Below are positions 11,850-20,150 of a DNA stretch of 64,000 nt, piece after piece. Position 1 is the first letter of the stretch; each line of letters starts with the position of its first letter. The notes under the pieces are model-generated. The model was given only the letters and a program-made list of their open reading frames with translations, was not told the DNA's origin and made no database searches. The DNA is taken from the NCBI RefSeq assembly GCF_001182745.1, contig NZ_LN868939.1:372001-436000 (forward strand), written 5' to 3'. The position numbers and the translations under genes were made by a program. Origin of the DNA: Nocardia farcinica (lineage in GTDB: Bacteria; Actinomycetota; Actinomycetes; Mycobacteriales; Mycobacteriaceae).

Positions 11850-12513
11850 CACCCACCCCCTTTCCCGACAAACCCACCCCACCCCCGACGGCCCGCTCCA
11901 CCGGCCCTGACACAACCCACCGAGCGGCGAGCCACTGACCCGCCCGGCAACCGGAGGTCTCGAGCCACGGTCCACGTGCCACCGGGCCGCTGGGCCGCTA
12001 TGGCCGCTATGGCCGCTATGGCCACTGAGCCGCTATGGCCTACCGGGCCACTGGACCACCCGGCCGCTGAGGCCACCCGGCCGCTGAGGCCACCCGGCCG
12101 CTGAGGCCACCCGGCCGCTGGACCACCCGGCCGCTGGACCACCCGGCCGCTGGACCACCCGGCCGCTGGACCACCCGGCCGCTGGACCACCCGGCCGCTG
12201 GGGCCACCGGGCCGTTGGGTCGCTGGGCCACTGCGCCGTTGGCCGTTGGGCGGTTGGACCATCCGAGCCCGTAACCAGGTGCTACCACCGCGCGGCCAGC
12301 CACCGAACCGCCACGCGACCGGAGCCCATGCGACGAGCCAGCGAGCACCGGGGGCCGCGCCGCTGAGTAACCGCCGCCGGCCCTTGGAACGGCGAGCCCC
12401 GAAGCCGTTGGACCGGCGGAGCAGCACGAACATCGTCCCGACAGGCAGCCCGGCACTCGAGCGGACGCGGCGTAGGTTATCCGGCCGCCGCCCGGAACAC
12501 CCACGTCCCGGCC
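11850..12513. other. Long intergenic gap within the Tad operon
   Basis: There is no supported gene in about 660 bases between the DUF4244 and TadE genes. It is largely occupied by tandem repeats, described separately. The flanks 12245-12510 are GC-rich with no motif that I can assign. Confidence 0.5.
11992..12201. repeat. Minisatellite: 9-mer then 16/17-mer tandem repeats
   Basis: A short 9-base array (GGCCGCTAT, about three copies, 11992-12018) runs into a larger array of the unit CCACCCGGCCGCTG plus two or three bases. That gives 17-base units (with AGG) three times and then 16-base units (with GA) about six times, near 12049-12201. Because 16 and 17 are not multiples of three, the array cannot encode a conserved repeat peptide and is best read as a non-coding VNTR. 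Confidence 0.85.
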
Positions 12514-14730
12514 TCACACGCTGGTGTTGAGCGCCTTGTCGATGATCTTGGTCAGTGCATCGACGATGGAGTCACCGGTGACCACCCCGTAGAGCACGGC
12601 GCCGAAGGCGGCCGCCGCGATCGTGCCGATCGCGTATTCGGCGGTGCTCATGCCGTCATCGGCGACTGCCGCATGGAGGAGGCGGGTTCGCAGGCGCCAG
12701 ACACCGTTCTCGGTGCGGTCGACGACCGAGCGCAGCGAGGAACGTGAATCGGCGGATGCGATCTCGTCGCCCTGGTCCGATTCGGGTTCCGGTCCGCGGG
12801 CGACTGCCTCGGCTGACGCAGCGGGTGTCGTCGCGGCTGGCGCGGCGGTGGTCGCGCTGTGGGGCGGAGCGACAGTCGTCGGCTGGTAGCCCAGCGATGT
12901 CCGGGTATCCGCCTCGGCGCAATCGGCATCGAGGGCCATCGCCAGCGGTACCGGATCCGGAGCCGCCAGCGAGGGATCGGTCTGCACGCCGATCGATGGC
13001 CTCGCCGTCATCACCCCGTCGAGCGCGACCTCCGGTGTCGTGGCCGGCGCCAAGACCCCCGGCGTTGTGGCCGGTGCCGAGACCCCCGGTGCTGTGGCCG
13101 GCGCCAAGACCCCCGGCGTTGTGGCCGGTGCCGAGACCCCCGGCGTTGTGGCCGGTGCCGAGACCCCCGGCGTTGTGGCCGGTGCCGAGACCCCCGGCGT
13201 TGTGGCCGGTGCCGCGACCTCCGGTGTTGTGGCCAGTGCCGAGACGGAAGGCAGACCACCACCCACCGCGGCCGGTGCTGCTCCCGGTGCCACCGCCGGG
13301 GCGGGAGCTGCCAACCGGGTGCGACGCGCTGCCGATGCGGCATGGCAGAGCGCTTGCGTGAACGATGGGCCGAGGGCCGTTCGGCAAGGCATCGTCCCTG
13401 CCTCCGGAACGGACGAGCCCGCAGACGAGGCGGGCGGGGCCGGGAGCAGCGCCCGCGTTTCGGTCGGACACGTCGATGCCGCACGGCAGGTGGAATGCGG
13501 GTGCGTACCGTGTGGGCTCATGCTCGGCTCACCGACAGCGGATGGTGCCGAAGGAGGTACCGAAGGCACGTCCGAGGCCGTCTCCGGATTCCGCTCAGGC
13601 ATCGGCATCGGCATCGGCATCGGCATCGGCATGGACGATGGAACCAGCTGAGCCGCAGTCGAATCCGTCGGTGATGCAGGTGTGGGTTGGGGCACCGGCG
13701 CCGGTCCCTCCACCGGTCGTTGTGGCGGTCGTATCAGCCGACCGGGCGCTGAGGATCGAGTGACCGACGGCGACAGGGCGCGGGCTCGCAGGAGGCGGAG
13801 CAGGCCGGCGAGGCGGAGTCCGCGCGGGCGGCCCTGCGGCGCCCACCGCGCGGGCGGCACGGGTGCGCTCGGTAGTGCCTGACAACCGGGGGCAGCGGGG
13901 TTCGGGGGCGGCGTCGATGGCCGGACGCGCACGCGCTGGAATCCCCACGTGGACTTCATTCGTCGCGCTGTGTGCGGGAGCCGAGACGACGCGCCGGGGG
14001 CGGGAACGGCGGTGCGGAGACGCCGGAGGGCCCAGACGGTCGCGGCGTCGCTGTCGAAACGATGGGTCGCACGAAGGGGCGCGGGCAGTGAGATCTGCGG
14101 CACCGCGTGGAGCTGGGCGGGCACCCGCGCGCTCGATTCCGCCCTTGCTCCCCACCAGTGGACGAGACCTTTCACTGCCGAGCGAACCTGCGCCTGTCCA
14201 CCTCGAATCACACTGCGCGGCACGGCAATACCGCGCCCGCTTCGGCTCCGCCCCGTTCTGTTCTCGCCCGGAGGGGCCGGCCGCAGCAGCGCGTGTCGTT
14301 CCGCCGACGGACGGGCCTCGCCGAGCACGTCAGCACAACCACCCTGGGCACGTACCCGCCCGACACGACAGCCACCCTCGACACCGACCCGCTCGGAGCT
14401 GACCGCACGCCGAAGGTCCGCGGTGGTCGAAAACTCGCCGCGGGAGCCGTGATCTGTTGAGGCAGGCGATGTCCCCAGGGCCACCGGTTGCGCCTGCACG
14501 CCGCTCCGCCCCACCGATTCGGCTGACCCCGACTCCTCGGACGCGGAGGACGACGGAACTCCGGCCGCCGCCGGCGGAGAGCACACCGCTGAGGCGGTGG
14601 GAGCCGGCGGGTTCGCCTCGCCGTCGGCGGCAGTCGGCGGAACCGGCGACGCGTGGCTGCGCCGCACCATGAGCAGGCTGCCCAGCCGCCGTGGGACACC
14701 TCCGGTCGGATTGGTGATCTGCACCGACAT
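12514..14730 (-). CDS. DUF4244 pilin-like protein with a giant low-complexity N-terminal region
   Basis: The last 50 residues are a DUF4244 (Rv3656c-type, Flp-pilin-like) domain. GMSTAEYAIGTIAAAAFGAV shows the prepilin-peptidase pattern G|x4-E followed by a membrane helix, ending in KALNTSV. Usual family members are under 100 residues. Here the same frame is open back to ATG 14730, preceded by AGAAAGGA, giving 738 residues rich in Pro, Ala, Thr and Ser. The extension has a (Met-Pro)n tract near residue 370 and eight 9-residue ATTPGVSAP-like units near residues 497-570. Both DNA repeats are multiples of three. An internal start close to the pilin domain remains possible. It lies 83 bases after TadC. 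Confidence 0.55.
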   Translation of the reverse strand: MSVQITNPTGGVPRRLGSLLMVRRSHASPVPPTAADGEANPPAPTASAVCSPPAAAGVPSSSASEESGSAESVGRSGVQAQPVALGTSPASTDHGSRGEFSTTADLRRAVSSERVGVEGGCRVGRVRAQGGCADVLGEARPSAERHALLRPAPPGENRTGRSRSGRGIAVPRSVIRGGQAQVRSAVKGLVHWWGARAESSARVPAQLHAVPQISLPAPLRATHRFDSDAATVWALRRLRTAVPAPGASSRLPHTARRMKSTWGFQRVRVRPSTPPPNPAAPGCQALPSAPVPPARWAPQGRPRGLRLAGLLRLLRARALSPSVTRSSAPGRLIRPPQRPVEGPAPVPQPTPASPTDSTAAQLVPSSMPMPMPMPMPMPERNPETASDVPSVPPSAPSAVGEPSMSPHGTHPHSTCRAASTCPTETRALLPAPPASSAGSSVPEAGTMPCRTALGPSFTQALCHAASAARRTRLAAPAPAVAPGAAPAAVGGGLPSVSALATTPEVAAPATTPGVSAPATTPGVSAPATTPGVSAPATTPGVLAPATAPGVSAPATTPGVLAPATTPEVALDGVMTARPSIGVQTDPSLAAPDPVPLAMALDADCAEADTRTSLGYQPTTVAPPHSATTAAPAATTPAASAEAVARGPEPESDQGDEIASADSRSSLRSVVDRTENGVWRLRTRLLHAAVADDGMSTAEYAIGTIAAAAFGAVLYGVVTGDSIVDALTKIIDKALNTSV
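13020..13245 (-). repeat. 27-bp tandem repeats encoding ATTPGVSAP-like units
   Basis: Eight imperfect 27-base copies, of the type GTGGCCGGTGCCGAGACCCC plus seven bases. The unit length is a multiple of three and reads as a nine-residue peptide in the DUF4244 frame, with changes such as PGVS/PGVL/PEVA. There is no spacer between copies, so this is not a CRISPR array. Confidence 0.85.
13598..13633. repeat. GGCATC hexanucleotide repeat
   Basis: About six tandem hexamers encode alternating Met-Pro in the DUF4244 frame. Such short arrays are prone to slippage and would change protein length in steps of two residues. Confidence 0.85.
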
Positions 14731-14813
14731 TCCTTTCTGTTCACCCCGGCGGTTGGTCCGCGCGGGGACGTTCGATGGGCCACCGCATCCGGTGGCCGAG
14801 GATGGTCCGCCCG

Positions 14814-15422
14814 TCACAGCAGGCCCCCGTCCAGTACGCGCCCGGCCAGTCCGACGACCACCGGGACGATGCCGAGACACAGGAAGGCGGGGAGGAAGCA
14901 CAAGCCCAGCGGACCGCTGATGAGCACGCCCGCCCGTTCGGCGCGTGCCGCGGCGGCGTCCTCCACGGTGGCTCGATGCTGTTCGGCGAGTTCTGCGACG
15001 GCCGCCGCGAGGGACGAGCCCGAGCGAGCGGACCGGCGCGCCATCCGCGCCAGCGACTCGATCTCCGCGCCGCCCGGTCTGCCCGCGGCCTCGCGGGCGG
15101 CACGTTCCCAGGCGTCGGTGGCGTCGGCGCCGAGCGCCAACAGATCGGCCGCGCGCAGGAGGGCGGCCCCCAGCTCGCCCGGCGAGCCCGGTGCCGCGGC
15201 TCTGGCGGCCGAGGCCATCGGCAGACCGGCGCGCAGGCAGGCGGCGAGCAGGTCGAACACCGAGGCCACGACCAGCGGGTCCGCGGGCCCGACGGTCCGG
15301 GTGGGTGGCGGCGGGGCCGGTGCGTAGAGGGCGGCCAGGCGCGTGTCCAACCCGGCGCGGACGGGCCAGCAGAGCAGCGCGCCGGCGAGGAGGACCCAGA
15401 CGGAGGCTGAGGTCTGGAACAT
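14814..15422 (-). CDS. Type II secretion F-domain protein, TadC-like
   Basis: This 202-residue membrane protein has an N-terminal helix (VWVLLAGALLCWPV), then a T2SSF cytoplasmic domain (LLAACLRAGLPMASAARAAA to AELAEQHRATVEDAAAARAE) and a C-terminal helix pair around LISGPLGLCFLPAFLCLGIV. T2SSF proteins form the inner-membrane platform that the TadA ATPase drives. It is the downstream member of the TadB/TadC pair, three bases after TadB. Confidence 0.88.
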   Translation of the reverse strand: MFQTSASVWVLLAGALLCWPVRAGLDTRLAALYAPAPPPPTRTVGPADPLVVASVFDLLAACLRAGLPMASAARAAAPGSPGELGAALLRAADLLALGADATDAWERAAREAAGRPGGAEIESLARMARRSARSGSSLAAAVAELAEQHRATVEDAAAARAERAGVLISGPLGLCFLPAFLCLGIVPVVVGLAGRVLDGGLL

Positions 15423-15425
15423 AGG

Positions 15426-16211
15426 TCAGACCAGTGCCTTTCGGGTGATCGCGTCCGTCCACAGCAGTCCGGCACAGGCCAGCGCGGTTCCCAACGGCAG
15501 CAGAATGTCGCCCGCCGACGTGGTGAACAGGATGCGGAGCGGGTCGGCGCCCATGAGTTGGCCGAGCCCCAAGCCGAGCAGCGGCAGTCCGGAGAGCACG
15601 GACGCCGTCGCCCGCGCCCCCGCCATCGCCGCGGCGCTGCGGGCGCGGAACCGGATGCGCCCGGCGAGATCGACCCGCGCGGCGGTGAGCAATTCGGCCA
15701 ACGCGAGGCCGTGCCGCTCGGCGACCTGCCAGGCGTCCGCGATGCGCGCGAGTTCGGCGCCGATCACCGACTGCTCGTCGCGCAGCCCGTCGGCACCGGA
15801 TCCGCCGAGCCTGCCGCGTGCCGCGGACACCGCGAAGGCCCGCGCGGCGGCGCCCGCGGATTCGCGTGCCGCCACCTCGGCGGCCGCGCTCGGATGGGCA
15901 CCGACACGTAGTTCGCCGATCACGGCTTCCAACGCGTCCAGCAGCCTGCCGCACTCGGCGGATTGCTCCCGGTCGCGCCGCGACCGCCGGTGCCGCACGG
16001 TGAACGTGCCGAACAGCACGGCCGCGGCGATCAGCGGCCCGACACCGGTCCACAGCACCGCGCCCGCTGCGGCACCGACACCGACCGGCCGGACCGCCCG
16101 TTGCCACGGCACGGGGCGGGGACTCCCGTACATTCCGGCGAATCGGCGCCTTGCCGCCGGACCGGGCGCCACGAGCAGCGCCACCGCGAGACTCACCAGG
16201 GCACCGCTCAT
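15426..16211 (-). CDS. Type II secretion F-domain protein, TadB-like
   Basis: This 261-residue platform protein starts MSGALVSLAVALLVAPGPAA. The F domain spans about residues 90-215 (RLLDALEAVIGELRVGAHPS to ARVDLAGRIRFRARSAAAMA), with membrane helices on both sides (SVLSGLPLLGLGLGQLMG and ILLPLGTALACAGLLW). The start at 16211 overlaps the TadA stop as ATGA, which supports this choice over the longer frame to 16283 and implies coupled translation. It is the partner of the TadC-like protein. Confidence 0.88.
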   Translation of the reverse strand: MSGALVSLAVALLVAPGPAARRRFAGMYGSPRPVPWQRAVRPVGVGAAAGAVLWTGVGPLIAAAVLFGTFTVRHRRSRRDREQSAECGRLLDALEAVIGELRVGAHPSAAAEVAARESAGAAARAFAVSAARGRLGGSGADGLRDEQSVIGAELARIADAWQVAERHGLALAELLTAARVDLAGRIRFRARSAAAMAGARATASVLSGLPLLGLGLGQLMGADPLRILFTTSAGDILLPLGTALACAGLLWTDAITRKALV

Positions 16212-17395
16212 CGAATCGACCGTTCGGCGAAGAGTTCGGCCAGCCGGGGCGCCGCGGGCGCGGGACCGCCGTCCGCCCGCCACGCGGCGACGATGTGCAC
16301 ACGCCCGTCGTGCGCGGGCTCGAGCAGACCGATCTCCCGCAAGCCGCGGGAGCCGTCGGCACCGCGCTGCACGTGCAGCACCACTTGCACGGCCGCGGCG
16401 AGCTGACTGTGCAGGGCAGCCCGTGTCATGCCACCCAGTGCCGCCAACGCTTCCAACCGTGCGGGCACCTCACGGGGCGAGTTCGCGTGGACGGTGCCCG
16501 CACCCCCGTCGTGCCCGGTGTTCAGGGCGGTCAGTAGATCGACGACCTCGGCGCCGCGCACCTCCCCGACGACGATGCGGTCCGGGCGCATCCGCAGCGC
16601 CTGGCGCACGAGGTCGCGCACCGTCACCTCGCCGACGCCTTCGACATTGGCGGTGCGGGCGACCAGCCGCACGACATGGGGATGCGGCGGGGCCAACTCC
16701 GCCGCATCCTCCACGCAGACGATGCGCTCGGCAGGATCGACGGTGGCCAGCAGGCCGGACAACAGCGTCGTCTTGCCCGCCCCGGTCCCACCGACCACCA
16801 GGAAGGCGAGCCGGGCGCGAACGATCTTTTCCAGCAGCGCTTTCGCGGATGCCGGAACGGCGCCGGAGGCGGCCAGCGCGTCCAGCCCCTGGGTGGCGGG
16901 CCGCAGTACCCGCAGCGACAGGCAGGTGCCGTCGTGCGCGATCGGCGCGAGCACCGCGTGCAGGCGGACGCCGAACGACTCGCCCAGGGTCGACCCGGGA
17001 CCGGCGAGCTTGCCGTCCACCCACGGCTGCGCGTCGTCGAGCCGCCGGCCCGCCGAGAGCGCCAGCCGCTGTGCGAGCCTGCGCACGGCGGCTTCGTCGG
17101 GAAACGTGATCGTTGTCTTCTCGAGCCCGCGGCCACGGTCGACCCACACCGCATCCGGTGCCGTGACCAGCACGTCGGCGACGCGGGGGTCGTGCAGCAG
17201 CGGTTCGAGCAGCCCGGCACCGGTCAGCTCGGTCTGCAACAGCCGCAGCGCCCGCAACAGGTCGGTGTCGCCGAGGACGCCGCCCGCCTCGGCGCGGATC
17301 GCCGCGGCCAGCTGCGCCGGGTCGGGCTCGCCGGACTGTCCGGCGAGCCGTTGCCGTACCCGCTCGAGCAGCTCGGCGGTGACCAGCGCACTCAT
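16208..17395 (-). CDS. tadA: TadA/CpaF-family secretion ATPase
   Basis: This 395-residue type II/IV secretion ATPase powers pilus assembly or conjugation-like export. Walker A is GGTGAGKTT. The Asp/Walker B region is around RIVCVEDAAELAPP, the His box is DGGAGTVHANSP, and MRPDRIVVGEVRGAEVVDLL is a conserved CpaF element. The N-terminal domain precedes LLEPLLHDPRVADVLVTAPD. It overlaps Ssd upstream and TadB downstream by four bases each, so the cluster is one translationally coupled operon. Mycobacterial counterpart: Rv3659c. Confidence 0.95.
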   Translation of the reverse strand: MSALVTAELLERVRQRLAGQSGEPDPAQLAAAIRAEAGGVLGDTDLLRALRLLQTELTGAGLLEPLLHDPRVADVLVTAPDAVWVDRGRGLEKTTITFPDEAAVRRLAQRLALSAGRRLDDAQPWVDGKLAGPGSTLGESFGVRLHAVLAPIAHDGTCLSLRVLRPATQGLDALAASGAVPASAKALLEKIVRARLAFLVVGGTGAGKTTLLSGLLATVDPAERIVCVEDAAELAPPHPHVVRLVARTANVEGVGEVTVRDLVRQALRMRPDRIVVGEVRGAEVVDLLTALNTGHDGGAGTVHANSPREVPARLEALAALGGMTRAALHSQLAAAVQVVLHVQRGADGSRGLREIGLLEPAHDGRVHIVAAWRADGGPAPAAPRLAELFAERSIR

Positions 17396-18501
17396 CGCGC
17401 CGTCCCCGCCGGTGCGTCGAGCACGGCGAGCACGGCATCGGCGGCCGTGACCAGGGGACCGCGCCGCGGCAGGCGGAGACCGCCGCGTTCCAGGCGGCCG
17501 GGCAGGTCGGGTTGGGCGCGCACGGCGGCCAGCAGTGGTAGATCGAGAATCTCGGCGATCTCCTGCCCGCGCAGTCCGCCCGGCGCCGGTCCGCGAACGA
17601 TCAACCCTTGGTTGGGATTACGGGTGCCGACATAGGCGCTGACGGCTTCGGCCGCCGCCGCGGCCCGCAGTCGCGCCGGGACGACGAGCACCACCAGATC
17701 GGCAGAGTCGAGCATCTGCTCGGCCGCGGGGCCGCGCTCACCGGAGACGTCGCAGATGACGAGATCGCCTGCGGCACGGCCTGCTTCGAGGACCGCGTGC
17801 GCGGCGGCGGGACCGATGCGCCCCGGCAATCGACCGGCACCTGCGCGCCCGCAGGACAACACCACCAGCCCCGAACCCGCGGTGGGCAGTGCCTCGTGCA
17901 GCGCGCCCGCGGCGACCCTGCCGTCTTCGACGACGAGATCGGACCAGCGCAGGCCGGGCGCCGACTCGAGGCCGAGCAGCAGGTCCAGACCACCGCCGAG
18001 GGGTGCGCCGTCGACCAGCAGCGTGTGTCGGCGGAAGCCGACGGCCGCCGCGCGCAAGGCCGTGACCCCGGCCAGCACCGACGCACCCGCGCCACCGCAC
18101 GCACCGACCACCGCGACGACGACACCGCCGCCCGCGCGTGGTTCACCGTGTTCAGCAAACTTCTCGATAAGACCGACGGCCGCGCCCGGCAGGGCGATGA
18201 CCCGCTCGGCGCCGACCGCCGCGGCGGCCTGCCACGCGGACAGTCCCGGCTCGCCCTCGGTGACGAGGACGACGCCCATCCGTCGCTGATGGTCGGCCGC
18301 CGCGCACTCCAGCGCACTGGCTGTGTCGAGGATCACCAGGGGTGCGCCGGCCCAGCTGTGCCTGCCGACCGGCGGCTCGGCCTCGACGAGCTCGCGTTCG
18401 GCCGCGGCGGCGACCCGACGCACCTCCTCGCGCAGCCGAACGTCACGGATCAGCGCGAGTGCGGGGCGCACCGGCGGGAGGTCGGCGAGGTCGATGTCCA
18501 T
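17392..18501 (-). CDS. ssd: Septum site-determining protein Ssd (CpaE/MinD-like)
   Basis: This 369-residue MinD/CpaE-like protein matches Rv3660c, which influences septation and stress responses in M. tuberculosis. By position it is also the CpaE-like localisation factor of the Tad system. The N terminus is receiver-like (LPPVRPALALIRDVRLREEV) and the ATPase-like domain begins near residue 130 with VVAVVGACGGAGASVLAGVT. The lysines of a MinD deviant Walker A (KGGxGKT) are absent (GACGGAGAS), so ATP hydrolysis is doubtful. ATG 18501 is chosen because the longer frame crosses the 6C RNA locus. It is the first gene of the operon. Confidence 0.88.
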   Translation of the reverse strand: MDIDLADLPPVRPALALIRDVRLREEVRRVAAAAERELVEAEPPVGRHSWAGAPLVILDTASALECAAADHQRRMGVVLVTEGEPGLSAWQAAAAVGAERVIALPGAAVGLIEKFAEHGEPRAGGGVVVAVVGACGGAGASVLAGVTALRAAAVGFRRHTLLVDGAPLGGGLDLLLGLESAPGLRWSDLVVEDGRVAAGALHEALPTAGSGLVVLSCGRAGAGRLPGRIGPAAAHAVLEAGRAAGDLVICDVSGERGPAAEQMLDSADLVVLVVPARLRAAAAAEAVSAYVGTRNPNQGLIVRGPAPGGLRGQEIAEILDLPLLAAVRAQPDLPGRLERGGLRLPRRGPLVTAADAVLAVLDAPAGTAR

Positions 18502-18609
18502 GCCGCTCAGCGTCGTGGAACCGGCGCGACCCCGACAGGACCGAGATGCCGAATGTGGATAACCCAGGGCCTGTGGAGAACCTCGCGGAGCCGGAAATAT
18601 CACCGGCCG

Positions 18610-18708
18610 GAAATAGAGGACGGCCCCAGCCGGGGGGGGAGGAGGCTGGGGCCGTCGGGGTTCAGCCCCGGGGGGTCGGGCTGAACACGCCTGGAACATG
18701 TCCAGGTG
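18610..18708 (-). ncRNA. 6C small RNA (B11 type)
   Basis: On the minus strand there are two successive hairpins with C-rich loops. GTTCAGCCC/GGGCTGAAC (18660-18686) closes the loop GACCCCCCG with exactly six C. ACGGCCCCAGCC/GGCTGGGGCCGT (18620-18655) closes TCCTCCCCCCCC. The second is followed by CCTCTATTT, a terminator tail. A -10 box TAGTAT (18715-18720, minus strand) predicts a start near 18708, so the RNA is about 100 bases. Location between ssd and the HAD gene and orientation match mycobacterial B11 (ncRv13660c), the 6C family of high-GC Gram-positives. In mycobacteria its C-rich loops pair with G-rich ribosome sites of cell-division and metabolic mRNAs. Confidence 0.88.
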
Positions 18709-18860
18709 CCAGCAATACTACACCCATTCCCCGCCGCCGACGCAAGTGCGACGCCGAAGAACTTCGGCCCCGCCCGGACCCCTCCGGCTTCTTGCGAGCA
18801 AACACGGCGCGGCCCCCGTCCGCGCGCCCGCCGCGACCCCGGCGTGCCTATCCTGAACGG

Positions 18861-19727
18861 GTGACGACCGAGGACGACCAGCCCGCGGACAGCGGCCGAG
18901 GGGCACCCGGCGCGCACACCGCGAATCGCACGACCGGTGGTGCGCGCGTCGCCGCGTTCTTCGATCTCGACAAGACGGTGATCGCCAAATCGAGCACCTA
19001 CGTGTTCAGCAAGCCGTTCTACGCGCAGGGGCTGCTCAACCGCCGCACCGTCCTGGAAAGCAGCTACGCGCACTTCCTGTACCTGCTCTCCGGCGCCGAC
19101 CACGACCAGATGGAGCGGATGCGGGAACACCTGACCAAGATGGTCGCCGGGTGGGACGTCGAACAGGTGAAATCGATTGTCGCCGAGACCCTTCACGAGC
19201 TGGTCGATCCGCTGATCTACGCCGAGGCGGCCGATCTGATCGCCGATCACAAGATCCGCGGCCACGACGTGGTGATCGTGTCCGCCTCGGGCGAGGAGAT
19301 CGTCGCGCCGATCGCCGCGGCACTCGGTGTGGCGCACACCGCGGCGACCCGCCTGGTCGTCGAGGACGGCAAGTACACCGGCGAGGTGGAGTTCTACTGC
19401 TACGGCGAGGGCAAGGTCACCGCGATCGAAAAGCTCGCCGCGAGCGAGGGTTACGACCTCGCGCGGTGCTACGCCTACTCCGATTCGATCACCGACCTGC
19501 CGATGCTCGGCGCGGTCGGGCACCCCACCGCGGTCAATCCGGACCGCGCGCTGCGGCGGGAAGCGCTCGCGCGGGGCTGGCCGGTGCTGGCGTTCTCCAA
19601 CCCGGTCTCACTGTGGTCGCGCTTCCAGTCCCCCTCCTCCACCACCGTCGCGGCGACCGCGGCGGTCGGTCTCAGCGCGGTGCTGGCGGGCGCGATCAGC
19701 TATCGGTTGCTGCGGAAACGGCGCTGA
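18861..19727 (+). CDS. HAD-superfamily IB phosphatase (SerB-like, Rv3661 type)
   Basis: This 288-residue protein has HAD motif I as AAFFDLDKTVI (DxDxT). Motif II is VVIVSASGEEIVAPIA, the Lys is in GEGKVTAIEKL, and motif III is CYAYSDSITDLPML with DxxxD. This is the HAD-IB subgroup that includes phosphoserine phosphatase-like proteins and membrane-anchored relatives. A C-terminal hydrophobic segment (TVAATAAVGLSAVLAGAISY) before RLLRKRR suggests a tail anchor. The substrate is unknown. GTG 18861 opens a proline-free, HAD-typical N terminus; the frame upstream is antisense to ssd. It lies between two small RNA loci. Confidence 0.88.
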   Translation: MTTEDDQPADSGRGAPGAHTANRTTGGARVAAFFDLDKTVIAKSSTYVFSKPFYAQGLLNRRTVLESSYAHFLYLLSGADHDQMERMREHLTKMVAGWDVEQVKSIVAETLHELVDPLIYAEAADLIADHKIRGHDVVIVSASGEEIVAPIAAALGVAHTAATRLVVEDGKYTGEVEFYCYGEGKVTAIEKLAASEGYDLARCYAYSDSITDLPMLGAVGHPTAVNPDRALRREALARGWPVLAFSNPVSLWSRFQSPSSTTVAATAAVGLSAVLAGAISYRLLRKRR

Positions 19728-19804
19728 TCGTTTCAGGGCTCTGACCTGCGGAATCCGCGCTCGCGCCGGGGCGACAAGACCCCGCCGGTGAACTTTTCAA
19801 GCCC

Positions 19805-19833
19805 TTGAGTGAGCTGCCTCACAGTGGTAGAAA
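19805..19833 (+). promoter_or_regulatory. SigA-type promoter of the Ms1 RNA locus
   Basis: TTGAGT at 19805-19810 and TAGAAA at 19828-19833 are spaced by 17 bases, predicting transcription from about 19840. Confidence 0.55.
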
Positions 19834-19839
19834 GGTAGC

Positions 19840-20140
19840 TACGGAAAGGCGGAAGGCCAAGGCGGAACCGGAAGAGAAGGTCACGTCTCCCGACCACCTT
19901 TCCCAGCACGGAGGCCAGGTACCCACGCGGAGCGCGCCGCTTGGATGGCAGAAGCGTTGTGGGCCTGCGTAGTTCGAGCTGCCGACGGCGAGAGCCTCGC
20001 ACAGGTTGCGGGGATGAACCGGCGGAGTTCGGATGATCGCCGAGGCCATGGAACACAACCCACCTCAGCACGCTTGGTAACCGGGTACTCCGTGCTAGCG
20101 GGCGGTGAAGTCGTCGAAGGACGGCAGCGCCGCCCGCTTC
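19840..20140 (+). ncRNA. Ms1 (MTS2823-like) RNA locus
   Basis: About 300 bases of purine-rich, non-coding-looking sequence (many GGAAGG/GGCGGAA blocks) lie between the HAD gene and the Rv3662c-like gene. This is exactly where M. tuberculosis MTS2823 and its relatives lie, on the same strand. Ms1 is an abundant stationary-phase RNA that binds core RNA polymerase in place of 6S RNA. It has a promoter (TTGAGT-17-TAGAAA) at the 5' side. At the 3' side, AGCGGGCGG 20097-20105 pairs with 20130-20138. Identification rests on position, length and composition; I could not align the sequence. Confidence 0.6.
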
Positions 20141-20150
20141 GATGTGTCCA

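Noticed and set aside
13020..13245. Possible CRISPR array
   Set aside because: Units are directly adjacent with no unique spacers and diverge gradually, so it is a tandem repeat within a coding frame.
13040..13651. Plus-strand frame through the 27-bp repeats (VVAGAETPGV units)
   Set aside because: Any 27-bp repeat is open in more than one frame. The minus strand has the pilin domain, the ribosome site and the operon direction.
14731..16362. Continuation of the DUF4244 frame far upstream
   Set aside because: This part overlaps the TadB and TadC genes in another frame and is Arg-rich shadow sequence; the AGAAAGGA-ATG at 14730 is a better start.
19733..20110. Small open frames between the HAD and Rv3662c-like genes
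   Set aside because: No ribosome sites or protein-like composition; the interval fits the Ms1 RNA locus better.
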